NCBI GenBank assembly: GCA_014873095.1
Contig: CP050848.1
Span: 3,035,850-3,099,849, forward strand
DNA length: 64,000 nt
Source: Planctomycetales bacterium ZRK34
GTDB taxonomy: Bacteria; Planctomycetota; Phycisphaerae; Phycisphaerales; Zrk34
Direction of reading: 5' to 3'
The position numbers were made by a program, and so were the translations under genes. Position 1 is the stretch's first letter. Every line of letters starts with the position of its first letter. The notes below the pieces were generated by a model. The model was not told the origin of the DNA. It saw nothing but the letters and a program-made list of their open reading frames with translations, and made no database searches. This document shows positions 1-9,763 of this stretch, one piece after another.

Positions 1-1
1 G

Positions 2-493
2 GTGCGTCACTACCTGCCGGCCCGATCGACCGCCAGCCACTGGCGCAACCTGGTTCAGACCATGGAAGCGGTTGAGCCCGGCGACGACACCGACATCGCC
101 GGCGCCCTGCACGAACTGGCCGGTCGTATCCCGAGGCGAGGAATCGTCATGCTCATCACCGACATGCTCGGGGATGTCGACGCCATCATGCAGAGCCTCG
201 GTCATTTCAAATACGACCGCCACGATGTCATCGTCTTCCACCTGATGGACCGCGCCGAGCGAAGCTTCCCTTACGATAAACTGACGCGCTTCCGCGATAT
301 CGAAGGCGGCGGAACCGTCATCGCCAACCCGCATTCGGTCAAACGCGCCTACCTGCAACGCCTCAACGACTTCCTCGACCGCATTCGCCGCACCTGCCTC
401 GAACGCGACATCAGCTACGAACTGTGCATGACCGATCAGCGATACGATCAGATGCTCAGTGCGTACCTGTCGCGGCGCAATCGAATGATGTGA
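2..493 (+). CDS. DUF58 domain protein, C-terminal part (5' truncated by window)
   Basis: The visible 163 residues match the C-terminal half of DUF58 proteins, a von Willebrand-type fold of about 300 residues. A strand with the sequence GIVMLITDML is followed by a D-R-H-D-V-I-V-F-H segment and an L-M-D-R loop. The reading frame is open to the first base, so the real start lies upstream of the window. In many bacteria DUF58 sits next to a MoxR AAA ATPase and BatA-like vWA proteins, and a BatA-like gene follows here after 3 bases. The exact function of these MoxR-vWA modules is uncertain; they are usually linked to protein-complex maturation or stress tolerance. Confidence 0.75.
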   Translation: MRHYLPARSTASHWRNLVQTMEAVEPGDDTDIAGALHELAGRIPRRGIVMLITDMLGDVDAIMQSLGHFKYDRHDVIVFHLMDRAERSFPYDKLTRFRDIEGGGTVIANPHSVKRAYLQRLNDFLDRIRRTCLERDISYELCMTDQRYDQMLSAYLSRRNRMM

Positions 494-496
494 CGC

Positions 497-2845
497 ATGA
501 TCAATCCGCTGCTGCTCTGGTTTCTGCCGCTGGCGATGGTGCCGATCCTGCTGCACCTGATCACGCTGTATCGTCTGCGCACCGTCGAGCTGAGCACGTT
601 CCGCTTTCTGATGGAAAGTTATGTCCAGCAGCGGCGGCGGGTGAAGCTGCTGGAATACCTGCTGATGATTCTGCGGGTACTTTTTATCCTGCTGATCATT
701 CTGACGATGGCGCGGCCGGTGATCGATCGCTTTGCGGGTCTGTTCGGCTCGCAGTCGGGGCGCGACGTGGTGTTCGTCGTCGACGCCGGGGTCACGATGG
801 GGCTCAACGCCGGCGGCACGACCAGCCTGGGGCGTGCCCAATCGGCGACGCGAACCGTGATGGGCCTGCTGGGGCCGACCGATCATGTGACGATCATTCG
901 CGCAGCACACAAGCCGCAGGTCGTCGCCAGCGGATTTGCATCCAATGCCGAGCCGATGATCCAGCAGCTTGAGCAGATCACGGCCGACCTGACCGCGGCG
1001 GACTTGCCGGCGGCGCTGGGCGAGGCGCTCGGAGCGGCGCAACACGGGCCGCGCATCGTGTACGTGTTGACCGATGCGCAGCGGCGGGCGTGGTCGGCGC
1101 TGGCTGAACATCCAGTTGTTAAGAAGCTCGACGCCAAGGCGCAGCTTGTCGTGATGGATGTCGGGTCCAACGAGCCGGTGAAGAACACGGCCGTGGTGGG
1201 CGATCCGCCGCGGGCGCTGCGGCCGGTCGTGGGCCTGCCGACGCTGCTGACGGCGACCGTGGCGGCGTCGCCCGATGCCGAAGCGATCGACACGAAACTA
1301 TCCGTGATGATCGACGATCAGATGGTGACGCAGGTGCCGATCACGCTGGCGCCGGGCGAGCGCATCACGCGCCCGATCACGATCGTGCCCGAGCATGCGG
1401 GCATCCTGCGCGGTCGATTCGAACTGCCGGCCGATGATTTTCCCGATGACGATCAGTACCTGTTTTGTCTGAATGTCGAGCCGCATGTGAATGTGATGGT
1501 GGTGGTCGGTGATGCGAACCTCAAAGGGGCGGAGAACCCGGGACTGTTCGTGAAATCGGCCTTGCAGGCGCCGCTGCTGGCGCGGGGCGTGGTTTCACGT
1601 GAAGAGCAGCGCATCGCAGAGTCGCTGTCGATCACGATGCTCGATGAGCGGCAGATCAACGACAACAACCTGGCCGTGGCCGACGTGGTGATACTGGCGG
1701 ACGTGGCGATGGACGAGCGGCGGGGGGCGCTGCTGCGCCAGTATGTCGAAAACGGCGGTGGGGTGATGGTACTCGCCGGACCGCGGTGCGATGCGGACAG
1801 CTACAAACGCAATCTGCTGAGCGGGCGCGTGGTCGCTGCCAGCGAGCCGCCGCCGTTGTGGTATGAACCGCCGACGGGTGATGTGAATGACGAATCGACT
1901 TTTCAGCCGATCGCGTCGATCGATCTTCACCACCCGGTGCTCAGCGCGTTCGACGATGATGATGATAAGACGGAGTTTTTCGGCACGGCCCGTTTGTATC
2001 GCTACATGCCGATCAGCCTCGGCGGGTCGGGCGCATCGCAGATCACGCCGCTGATGCGACTGCCGGATCGCCGCGCGGCGCTGGCGCAGATGCGCCTGGG
2101 CAACGGGCGGATCATGCTGGCGGCATTCGCAGCCACGCCGGACTGGTCAAACCTGCCGCTGAAGCCGGAGTTCGTGCCGCTGATGCTGCGGGCGGTGGCT
2201 TACATGCGGCGTGATGAACCGGTGCAGGCGGTGCAGGTGGTGCGGCCGTATGAACCGGCGCCGATTCAACTGGCGGACCCGTGGACTGAGGCGAATGTAC
2301 AGGCGATCGACCCGGCGGGCCGACCTCGCAAGATCGAACTGCATCGCAGCGATCGCGTGATGGTCGGCGCGATGCTCGGGGCTGACCGCCGGGGATATTA
2401 CACGTTCGTGGTTCAACCGCCGGCCGAGGGGCGGAATGTATCAGCGGCGATGAAACCGCAGCAGCGCGGATTCGCGGTGAATCTCGATGTCGATGATGCG
2501 GGATTTGAGACGATGCCGGAGTCGCAGATGCGGCAGTTGTTCAAGCCGCATGAAATCACCGTGTTGCGCGGCTCGCCGGATGATCCCGTGCTGGCGGAGC
2601 AACTCACGCAACGCCATGAAATCTGGCGCACGCTGATCTGGCTGATGTTCATCGTGATGGGGGCTGAATTTCTGCTGTCGACGCTGCGGCCGGTGGGCTC
2701 ACGCGATCGGCGCAAGGGCATCACCGGCGGTGTGAGAAATCTGGCCGAGCGCCTTGGGGCCCGGGCGAATGCGCCACCGGCGGGGCGCGTCCGTCGTGAT
2801 TTATCGTCGGGTCAATCGACGCGACCGATGGAGCGCACGCCATGA
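497..2845 (+). CDS. BatA-like membrane protein with vWA domain
   Basis: This 782-residue protein starts with the N-terminal BatA/aerotolerance signature: a hairpin of two membrane segments at about 3-25 and 54-74, with an L-R-T-V-E-L-S-T-F linker. A vWA-like domain follows. Its metal-site motif at 96-100 reads D-A-G-V-T instead of D-x-S-x-S, so metal binding may be altered. A long extracytoplasmic part follows, and a last membrane segment lies near 711-730 with a basic tail. The gene starts 3 bases after the DUF58 gene and overlaps the next gene by 4 bases, so translation is probably coupled. Family membership is fairly sure; the substrate or partner is unknown. Confidence 0.75.
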   Translation: MINPLLLWFLPLAMVPILLHLITLYRLRTVELSTFRFLMESYVQQRRRVKLLEYLLMILRVLFILLIILTMARPVIDRFAGLFGSQSGRDVVFVVDAGVTMGLNAGGTTSLGRAQSATRTVMGLLGPTDHVTIIRAAHKPQVVASGFASNAEPMIQQLEQITADLTAADLPAALGEALGAAQHGPRIVYVLTDAQRRAWSALAEHPVVKKLDAKAQLVVMDVGSNEPVKNTAVVGDPPRALRPVVGLPTLLTATVAASPDAEAIDTKLSVMIDDQMVTQVPITLAPGERITRPITIVPEHAGILRGRFELPADDFPDDDQYLFCLNVEPHVNVMVVVGDANLKGAENPGLFVKSALQAPLLARGVVSREEQRIAESLSITMLDERQINDNNLAVADVVILADVAMDERRGALLRQYVENGGGVMVLAGPRCDADSYKRNLLSGRVVAASEPPPLWYEPPTGDVNDESTFQPIASIDLHHPVLSAFDDDDDKTEFFGTARLYRYMPISLGGSGASQITPLMRLPDRRAALAQMRLGNGRIMLAAFAATPDWSNLPLKPEFVPLMLRAVAYMRRDEPVQAVQVVRPYEPAPIQLADPWTEANVQAIDPAGRPRKIELHRSDRVMVGAMLGADRRGYYTFVVQPPAEGRNVSAAMKPQQRGFAVNLDVDDAGFETMPESQMRQLFKPHEITVLRGSPDDPVLAEQLTQRHEIWRTLIWLMFIVMGAEFLLSTLRPVGSRDRRKGITGGVRNLAERLGARANAPPAGRVRRDLSSGQSTRPMERTP

Positions 2846-5800
2846 GCATGACTCAGACCAACATGCCGCGCCCCGATGACGACCGCCAGACGCATCGCCA
2901 GCTTGTCGATCTCGTCGAGTTGACCACGTATCAGCTTCATCGCAACAAGCTGATCACCGGGTCGGCCGCTGTCGAGATCGGCGTCGTCGGATTTCTCACC
3001 GGCGCGGTGATATTCGACATGCTCTTTCCGATGCCGGTCGCGCTGCGGGTGATCACCTGGGGACTGTTCTGGTGTGTGCTGCTTGCAACGCTCATCTACG
3101 GCGTGATCTGGCCGACCATCCGCCGGCCCAAACCCGCCGAAGTCGCGCTGCGCATGGAGCGCACGATCGGCGGCATGCACAACCGCCTGCTGACGCTGCT
3201 CGACCTTGAATCGCGCCCGGCTGATGATCCGCCGAAACCCGTCTTCGTGCATCGGCTGATTCAACAGACGCGGCAGAAGCTGACCGGCTATCGCATCGAG
3301 CACGTGGCAGACCCCACACGCATGCGGCGAGCGGTCATGATCGTGGCGGCGACGCTGATCGTGGTGATGGCGATGACGTTGCTGAGCTGGGATCGACTGC
3401 CGACGGCCATGATGCGCCTGATGATGCCGACGGCGAATATCCCGCCTGTGACGTGGCTGCAGATTCAGGCGCCCGGCGACATGGAAGTTCTGCACGGCGA
3501 CCCGGCCATGATCGTCGGCCAGATCACACGCGGTCAAACCGATGCCATGACGCTTCACCTGCGCGATGCCGAGGGTGTGTGGACGCACTACCCGATGCAG
3601 CCTGACACGACCCCCGGCCCCCCCGGAAGCGACGGCGCGTTCATGTTCCGCGTCAACCAGGTAACCAGCCCGTTTACGTACTACCTCAGTGCCGGGCGGA
3701 CGTGGACGCCGACGTACCGGATCAGCGCCGTCCCCCGGCCGCTGATTGAACACGTGAAGCTGGCGATCGAATTGCCGGCCTACATGAAGCTGTCGCAGCG
3801 TCGAACCGTGTCGGAGGATGCGACGCTTGTCGAAGCCCCGGTCGGATCGACGATCCACGTGGAGTCGCAAGTCACGGGTGATGTCATGCGGGGCGAACTG
3901 CTGTTGTTTGAACCGCAGGCGGTGACCGAACACCAGGTCGTCGATACCGAGACGGTATGGTTCGAGGATGAACTGCCGGCCGATGCGACGCCGCAGGGGC
4001 GCTGGCGCTGGTCGACGGCCCGGGCCTACAGCGGGGTGCGGTCGTTCGCGTTCGGGTGGGACCGCGAGGCGTTCGGGTTTTCAACGCGGTTGTATCCGCT
4101 GACGACGCCGGGCGACGCGCACGTGTTTGTCTATGTTTGGCTCGATGCACAGCAGCCGCCGAATCGACTGACATTGTGGTGGCGCACGGAGGATCGGCGT
4201 TACGGGCTGACGTGGGGCCGGCGCGCGGGCGTGACGCTCGATAGCAAAGATCGACTCGAATACGCCGGGCCGATGCCGGATGTCGGCCGGTGGGTGCGAC
4301 TGGAAGCGCCGGTGCAGAAGCTGACCGGCGCGCGGCGGGCGTTTAAATTCGAGGGCATGGATTACGAGATCGACACCGGGCGCGTCACGCTCGACCGGCC
4401 GGGGTTTTTCGAACGCGATGAGCGTGACGTCGATACGGTGAAGCTGACGCCGACCGGGCGATCATCGATGGGATACCTGGCCGATCGCGGCGTCTGGACG
4501 GGACAGATCCCGGTCGCGAAAGATGTGCACTATTCGTTGCGTTTTTACAACACGCTGGACAACGCCTCGCAGGCGCGTCAGCCGATTCCGATCAAGGCGG
4601 TGGCCGATGCGGCGCCGTCGGTGGTGATCGAGCGGCCGGCACGCGATGTGGTGCTGCCCAAGGCCGACCCGATGCCGATCATCGCCCGGGCGTTTGACGA
4701 CTACGGCATCGCGAAGCTCGGCATCCAGGTCAGCGCTCGCAAGGATGACTTTTATACGGTGCGGTGGCTCGGGTCGTATGACCAGCCGTTGACGATGCGG
4801 CTGCTGACGACGGGGCTGGACCCGGCGGCGGAGAAACTGCGGCCGGGGACCGCGGTGTTCTACCGAATGGTCGTCGAGGATCGCAAGGGACAGGCGGCAT
4901 ACAGCGAGGCGTATCGCCTGGCGCTGGCGGCCGAGCAGGAACAGAGCACCGAAGGCGTGTCTGAACAGCCGGCGGACCTGAGCCAGTTGGAGCAGATGAT
5001 CAACGACCTGATGAAGCTGCCGCTTGATCTGGCCGAGCAGGCCGGCGATCTGCTCAAGGCGCTGCCCGAGCACATGCAGGGCGAGTCCGGCGAACAGGCG
5101 CGGCGTGAAATGACCCACCCTGACGGCACGCCGATGACGGACGATGAAATCCGCCAGATGTTCGAGAAGATGGATCGCCAGCTCAGCGAACAGCAGCGTC
5201 AACAGGTCGACGAGTTGAATCGCCAACTCGATCAGCAGCAGTACGACGCCGAACAACTCGCCCGGCAGTTGGCCGAGGCCGCCGAGCAGTCGCGTCAGTC
5301 GCCGCAGTCTGGGCCGCGCGAGGCCGAGGCGCTGCAGAACATGGCCGATCGTGCCAAGGAGCTGGCCAAGCAGCTTGATCTGCCGGTGAAGTCACAGGGC
5401 GATGCGGGGCAGCTCGAGCGGGTGGCGCGGGCGCCGCTGAATGAATCCGAGCAGCAGCAGGTCGGGCAGATGCAGCAGCAGATGCAGCGGCTTCGGGAGT
5501 CGCGTCAGAACCTGGCGGCCGATCCGCAGAAGGCCCAGCAGCAGAACGAGCACGTGATCGCTCAGCAGCGCGGGCAGCAGGCGGCCAGCGATTTGGACAC
5601 GCTCCGCCGTGAACTCGATCAGCGGCAGAACGCCAATCAGCAATTACGCGAGCAGGTTCAGCAGCAGCAACAGGCTGATGAATCCACCGAACCGATGACC
5701 GACCAGCAGAAGGTGCAGACACAGCAGCAGCGGAGCGAACTTGCCGACGCCGCGGAGCAGCAGATGCAGGCTGATCGCAAGTTGCTGGGTGAACCGGCCT

Positions 5801-6399
5801 CACCCCCGGATGACAACACGAACGAAGGTGCTGAATCATCGCTAGATGACGTCGCGCAGCAACTTGGTGAAGATGCCGAGAAGCTGGGTCAGACCAATCA
5901 GCAGGCGACCGAGGCGCGCGGCGAAGTCGGCGAGTTGTTGCAGCAGATGAGCGGGCAGTCGCCATCGGATCAGCGTGACACAACATCGCAGACGACGCAG
6001 CAGTCTGAAACGCAGCAGATGCAGCAGATGCTCGACTCGCCGCGCATGAAAAAACTGCTGGCCATGGCCGAGCGCGTGAAGGGTCAGGCTGACGACTCGT
6101 CACAGGGTGGATCACCGGAAGGCAAATCGCAGGGGCAGACCACGGCCCAAAGCGGGCAGATGGGTAAAACGCCCGAACAGCCCGGCGGTGGGGGCGGCGG
6201 ATCGGACTTCAGCGAGGGTGACAACGCCGGCATGCTCTCGGACTTGGTCAATGACCCCCAGCAGCGGGCGGCCCTTCATCGCCTGCCGCCGAACCTCCGT
6301 CAGCCGTTGCTTCAAGGCATGCAGGAGCGCGGCCCCGAGGGTTACCAACCGCTGATCGATGCGTACTACCGTCAACTCACGCAGGAGGCGGCGCCGTGA
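2842..6399 (+). CDS. large membrane protein with Gln-rich coiled-coil C-terminal half (DUF4175-like)
   Basis: This 1185-residue protein has membrane segments near 50-95 and 165-185. An extracytoplasmic middle part of beta-sandwich character follows. From about residue 714 to 1060 it becomes a low-complexity, Gln/Glu/Ala-rich helical region with many QQ and QQQ runs, which suggests a long coiled coil. The layout resembles DUF4175-type proteins found beside BatA/vWA genes in planctomycetes and alphaproteobacteria, but no catalytic motif is visible. It overlaps the BatA-like gene upstream and the vWA gene downstream by 4 bases each, so the three are probably made together and may form one envelope complex. 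That last point is inference from gene order. Confidence 0.6.
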   Translation: MSMTQTNMPRPDDDRQTHRQLVDLVELTTYQLHRNKLITGSAAVEIGVVGFLTGAVIFDMLFPMPVALRVITWGLFWCVLLATLIYGVIWPTIRRPKPAEVALRMERTIGGMHNRLLTLLDLESRPADDPPKPVFVHRLIQQTRQKLTGYRIEHVADPTRMRRAVMIVAATLIVVMAMTLLSWDRLPTAMMRLMMPTANIPPVTWLQIQAPGDMEVLHGDPAMIVGQITRGQTDAMTLHLRDAEGVWTHYPMQPDTTPGPPGSDGAFMFRVNQVTSPFTYYLSAGRTWTPTYRISAVPRPLIEHVKLAIELPAYMKLSQRRTVSEDATLVEAPVGSTIHVESQVTGDVMRGELLLFEPQAVTEHQVVDTETVWFEDELPADATPQGRWRWSTARAYSGVRSFAFGWDREAFGFSTRLYPLTTPGDAHVFVYVWLDAQQPPNRLTLWWRTEDRRYGLTWGRRAGVTLDSKDRLEYAGPMPDVGRWVRLEAPVQKLTGARRAFKFEGMDYEIDTGRVTLDRPGFFERDERDVDTVKLTPTGRSSMGYLADRGVWTGQIPVAKDVHYSLRFYNTLDNASQARQPIPIKAVADAAPSVVIERPARDVVLPKADPMPIIARAFDDYGIAKLGIQVSARKDDFYTVRWLGSYDQPLTMRLLTTGLDPAAEKLRPGTAVFYRMVVEDRKGQAAYSEAYRLALAAEQEQSTEGVSEQPADLSQLEQMINDLMKLPLDLAEQAGDLLKALPEHMQGESGEQARREMTHPDGTPMTDDEIRQMFEKMDRQLSEQQRQQVDELNRQLDQQQYDAEQLARQLAEAAEQSRQSPQSGPREAEALQNMADRAKELAKQLDLPVKSQGDAGQLERVARAPLNESEQQQVGQMQQQMQRLRESRQNLAADPQKAQQQNEHVIAQQRGQQAASDLDTLRRELDQRQNANQQLREQVQQQQQADESTEPMTDQQKVQTQQQRSELADAAEQQMQADRKLLGEPASPPDDNTNEGAESSLDDVAQQLGEDAEKLGQTNQQATEARGEVGELLQQMSGQSPSDQRDTTSQTTQQSETQQMQQMLDSPRMKKLLAMAERVKGQADDSSQGGSPEGKSQGQTTAQSGQMGKTPEQPGGGGGGSDFSEGDNAGMLSDLVNDPQQRAALHRLPPNLRQPLLQGMQERGPEGYQPLIDAYYRQLTQEAAP

Positions 6400-8708
6400 C
6401 GGAGTGGCTGCTGCGCATCATCGGCGACGGCGAACAGGCGGCGGGACAGATCGACCGTGTGCAGTGGTTGTGGGCGCGCCCGCAATGGTTGATTCTCGGA
6501 TTGATTCTGCTGATCCCGGCGGGATGGTTCGTGGTGCGTCGACATCAGCGCAGTCTGGCGCACATCGCCAAAGCGCCGCGGCGAGCGCTGAGCATCTGCC
6601 GGATCGGCGTGTTGCTGCTGCTTGTGATCGTGCTCGGGGGGCCTTACGTGCGGCTCGATGAGACGATCCGGCGCAAGCCTGTGCTCGGTTGGATCGTTGA
6701 TGAATCATCGAGCATGCAGCTTCCGGCCGGGCCGTTTGAAGGGCCCAAGGCGAGCAAGCTGACGCGAACGGAATTGCTCGATCAGTCGCTGAGCAAACAT
6801 GCCGAGATGATCGATTCGCTACGTGATCGATTCGACGTGAAAAAGTACCGCGTCGCGCGGCGTGTGCGAACGATCGATGATGATCAAACCATCGAGCCAC
6901 TCAATGAATCGCAGGCCAGCGATACCGCGCTCGGCGAGGCGCTGCTCAAAGTGATCGACGACGCGGCAGGGCGGCCGATCGCCGGTATCGTGATGTTCAC
7001 CGACGGTCAGAACACGACGGGGCCGGATCCGGCGGATGTGCTGCGGCGGACCGGCGTCGGCGATGTGACGGAAGCCTCCGCCGCCCGTGTATGGACCGTG
7101 CCGATTGGCAGCGATGAACTGCCGGCCGACCTGGCGCTGGTCGATGTGCTGGCTCCGGCGCAGGTCACGCAAGGCGATACGGTGTCGATTCTGGCGACGG
7201 TGCAGTCGACGCGCCTCAATGGAACGTCGGTTCATGTGAAGCTGATGCAAGGGGCCAAAACGTTGGACAGCGCGACGGTCACATTGCACGACGGCGAGCG
7301 GATTCAAACACCGCTCAGTTACGAGGCGAGCGAGGTCGGTGAGCAACTGCTCAAAGTCGTCGCCGAGCCGGCTCCGAATGAATCGATCACGGACAACAAC
7401 AGCCGCACGGTGCGACTCAGCGTCGGCGGCGATCGTGAAAAGGTGTTGTACCTCGAAGGTTATCCGCGATGGGACTTTCGCTTTCTCGATCACGCGCTGC
7501 GACGTGACCGGGGTGTCGACGCCACGTTCGTGATGGAATCGCAGTTGGTCGCTTCGGGTGTGCCGGCCAGTGAACTGGCGCGTGCGGCAAAGCTGCCGAC
7601 GGATGCGAAAGGTTGGGCGGCGTATCACCTGGTGATACTGGGTGATGTTTCGCCGAAACTGTTGACGACGGTGGCGCAGGCCTCGTTGAAACAGGCTGTC
7701 GAGGACGAGGGAGTCGGGCTGATCGTGCAGGCGGGGCCGCAGCACATGCCGCACGCGTTTGCGGAAAAGCCGTTGTCGGAGTTGCTGCCGCTGACGGTGA
7801 CGAAACAGGCGGGCATCGAGGCGCCGGCGTTTTCACCGTTTCACATGACGGTGACGGCGACCGGGGCGCTTCAGCCGGCGTTTGCTGTGTATCCGAACGC
7901 GAGTCGGAATCGACAGGTGTGGTCGCAAATGCCCGAATTTTACTGGGCGGCGGCGACGGAGTCGGGTATGAAACCCGGCGCGACGCTGATGGCGGAATTC
8001 AGCTCGCCGTCCGGGTCAAAACCGCTGATCGCGGAGCATTTTGCCGGGCGCGGGCGCGTGATGTTCATCGGCACCGACGGAACCTTCCGCTGGCGTCGCA
8101 ACATCGGCGATTACATGTTTTACCGTTTCTGGGGGCAGGCGATTCGTCACGCCGGCCGCACGGCCAAACGCGGCAGCGAGGAAAGCTGGATCGAAGCCAG
8201 CCCGCATGAAGTCGAGGTCGGCGGCGAGGTGTCGATCGAGTTGTTTGCCGTCGACGGGGCGGGTCAACCCAGCAGCGATGATCGGCAGACGGTGCAAGTG
8301 ACGGGCGCCGACGGACAGTCGCTCGGCACGGTTCAGGTCAACGCGGTTCGCCAGGCGGGTCATTACCGCGGCATCTGGCGGGCCGAGCAGACCGGCGAGG
8401 TGACGCTGCGGTTTGACGATGTACGGGGCAAGACTGCCGAGGCGCGCGTGGCGGTGCGCGACTCGGGGCGCGAGCGGATGAACCCGACGGTCGATCGCGA
8501 TACGCTGGGCACCCTCGCCGACACCAGCGGCGGCGGGCTGATCGAACTGGATCAGTTGGACCGATTGCCGGATATGCTTGAAGGGGAGGCGGTGACGCTG
8601 CACCGGCCGCGCGAGGCGGAGGTGTGGGACAACTGGATCGTGTTGATGCTGCTGGTGGGCCTTTACTGCACGGACGTCGGCATCCGGCGCGTGCTGGGAT
8701 TGACATGA
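6396..8708 (+). CDS. vWA-domain membrane protein
   Basis: The protein has 770 residues, with two membrane segments at about 30-47 and 66-82. A vWA domain follows with an intact metal-site motif, D-E-S-S-S at 102-106, and a downstream V-M-F-T-D-G-Q strand typical of the fold. A long extracytoplasmic part with Ig-like and ThuA/glutamine-amidotransferase-like stretches follows, and a final membrane segment lies near residues 748-765. It overlaps the genes on both sides by 4 bases. Planctomycete genomes often carry such proteins in MoxR/DUF58/BatA operons. The intact metal site contrasts with the altered one in the BatA-like neighbour. The substrate or partner cannot be read from the sequence. 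Confidence 0.7.
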   Translation: MTEWLLRIIGDGEQAAGQIDRVQWLWARPQWLILGLILLIPAGWFVVRRHQRSLAHIAKAPRRALSICRIGVLLLLVIVLGGPYVRLDETIRRKPVLGWIVDESSSMQLPAGPFEGPKASKLTRTELLDQSLSKHAEMIDSLRDRFDVKKYRVARRVRTIDDDQTIEPLNESQASDTALGEALLKVIDDAAGRPIAGIVMFTDGQNTTGPDPADVLRRTGVGDVTEASAARVWTVPIGSDELPADLALVDVLAPAQVTQGDTVSILATVQSTRLNGTSVHVKLMQGAKTLDSATVTLHDGERIQTPLSYEASEVGEQLLKVVAEPAPNESITDNNSRTVRLSVGGDREKVLYLEGYPRWDFRFLDHALRRDRGVDATFVMESQLVASGVPASELARAAKLPTDAKGWAAYHLVILGDVSPKLLTTVAQASLKQAVEDEGVGLIVQAGPQHMPHAFAEKPLSELLPLTVTKQAGIEAPAFSPFHMTVTATGALQPAFAVYPNASRNRQVWSQMPEFYWAAATESGMKPGATLMAEFSSPSGSKPLIAEHFAGRGRVMFIGTDGTFRWRRNIGDYMFYRFWGQAIRHAGRTAKRGSEESWIEASPHEVEVGGEVSIELFAVDGAGQPSSDDRQTVQVTGADGQSLGTVQVNAVRQAGHYRGIWRAEQTGEVTLRFDDVRGKTAEARVAVRDSGRERMNPTVDRDTLGTLADTSGGGLIELDQLDRLPDMLEGEAVTLHRPREAEVWDNWIVLMLLVGLYCTDVGIRRVLGLT

Positions 8709-9763
8709 AACGATGGGTTGAACATTTCGGATGGCTGGTGTTGCTGATCGTCGGCACGCTGGCATCGGCGCAGCCGTTGGCGACGGACCCGCTGCCGGAC
8801 GCGCAGGAACTGCGGCGTGTTGAGGCGGCGGTCGACCGGGCGCTGGCATACCTGGCGAAGAATCAGTTGCCGGACGGGTCGTGGCCGCATGGCGTCAGTG
8901 ATCGCGGGGCCAATCACGGCATCGATGGCGCGTGTCTGCTGGCCTTCATGGGGCGCGGTCATATCCCCGGGCGCGGGCCTTACAAGCATGTGCTGGCACG
9001 CGGAATTCAGCAGATCATCGCTTCGCAGGATCGCGACGGCGTGTATATGTCACCAAGCGGAACGCACGGCGGCAATTCGATGTATGAGCACGCGCTGGCG
9101 ACGCTGGCGATGATCGAGGCGTACGGATTTGCCCCGACCGAGCCGATGCATCAGAGCGTGCAGAAGGCGGTCGACCTGATCGTTCGATCGCAGAACGAGA
9201 CCGGCGGGTGGCGCTACCAGCCGACTTCGCGCGATGCGGACCTGAGCGTGACGGTGATGCAGATGGTGGCGCTGAGCGCGGCGGTCAACGCGCGGCTGAA
9301 CGTTCCGCAGAAGACGATCGACGCCGCGCTGAAGTATGTCCGAAGCTGCGCCCATCCCGTCGGCGGGTTCGGCTATCAGCCGGGTCACAACCCGAACGTG
9401 GCGATGTCGTGCGCCGGGGCGTTGTCGCTGCAACTGATGGGGCAGTTCGACGACCCGCGCGTCGCCGCGGCGATGAAATATGTCGAGGTCGCCACGCCGA
9501 AGTACAACCGCCAGATTTCGAATTATTTCTACTACGCCAATTACTACGGCATGCAGGCGCACTTCCAGGCGGGCGGATCATGGTGGGCGCGGTGGCACCC
9601 GCGCGTCCGGGCGTACCTGCTGTCGACGCAGAATGAAAACGGGTCGTGGCCGGGCTTCGACGAGCAGCGATTCAACGGGCATCGCGCCAGTTGCTACTCC
9701 ACCGCCATGGCGGCGATCAGTCTCGAAGTGTACATGCATTACCTGCCGGCGTATCAGCGCTGA
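8705..9763 (+). CDS. secreted prenyltransferase/squalene-oxidase-repeat protein
   Basis: I chose the ATG at 8705 because it overlaps the upstream stop codon as ATGA and is followed by a clean signal peptide ending near residue 23 (TLASAQP). The 352-residue product has several alpha-toroid repeats with QW-like motifs: D-G-S-W-P, G-G-W-R-Y-Q-P, G-G-F-G-Y-Q-P and N-G-S-W-P. These are the hallmarks of the squalene-cyclase/prenyltransferase repeat fold. The D-x-D-D protonation motif of true squalene-hopene cyclases is not seen, and the length is about half of that family. A cyclase activity is therefore unlikely; an exported binding or scaffold role in the vWA operon is more plausible. Its last 10 bases overlap the convergent sensor gene. 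Confidence 0.7.
   Translation: MKRWVEHFGWLVLLIVGTLASAQPLATDPLPDAQELRRVEAAVDRALAYLAKNQLPDGSWPHGVSDRGANHGIDGACLLAFMGRGHIPGRGPYKHVLARGIQQIIASQDRDGVYMSPSGTHGGNSMYEHALATLAMIEAYGFAPTEPMHQSVQKAVDLIVRSQNETGGWRYQPTSRDADLSVTVMQMVALSAAVNARLNVPQKTIDAALKYVRSCAHPVGGFGYQPGHNPNVAMSCAGALSLQLMGQFDDPRVAAAMKYVEVATPKYNRQISNYFYYANYYGMQAHFQAGGSWWARWHPRVRAYLLSTQNENGSWPGFDEQRFNGHRASCYSTAMAAISLEVYMHYLPAYQR

Noticed and set aside
8705..9763. Squalene-hopene cyclase
   Set aside because: The D-x-D-D motif is missing, the length is about half, and there is a signal peptide.
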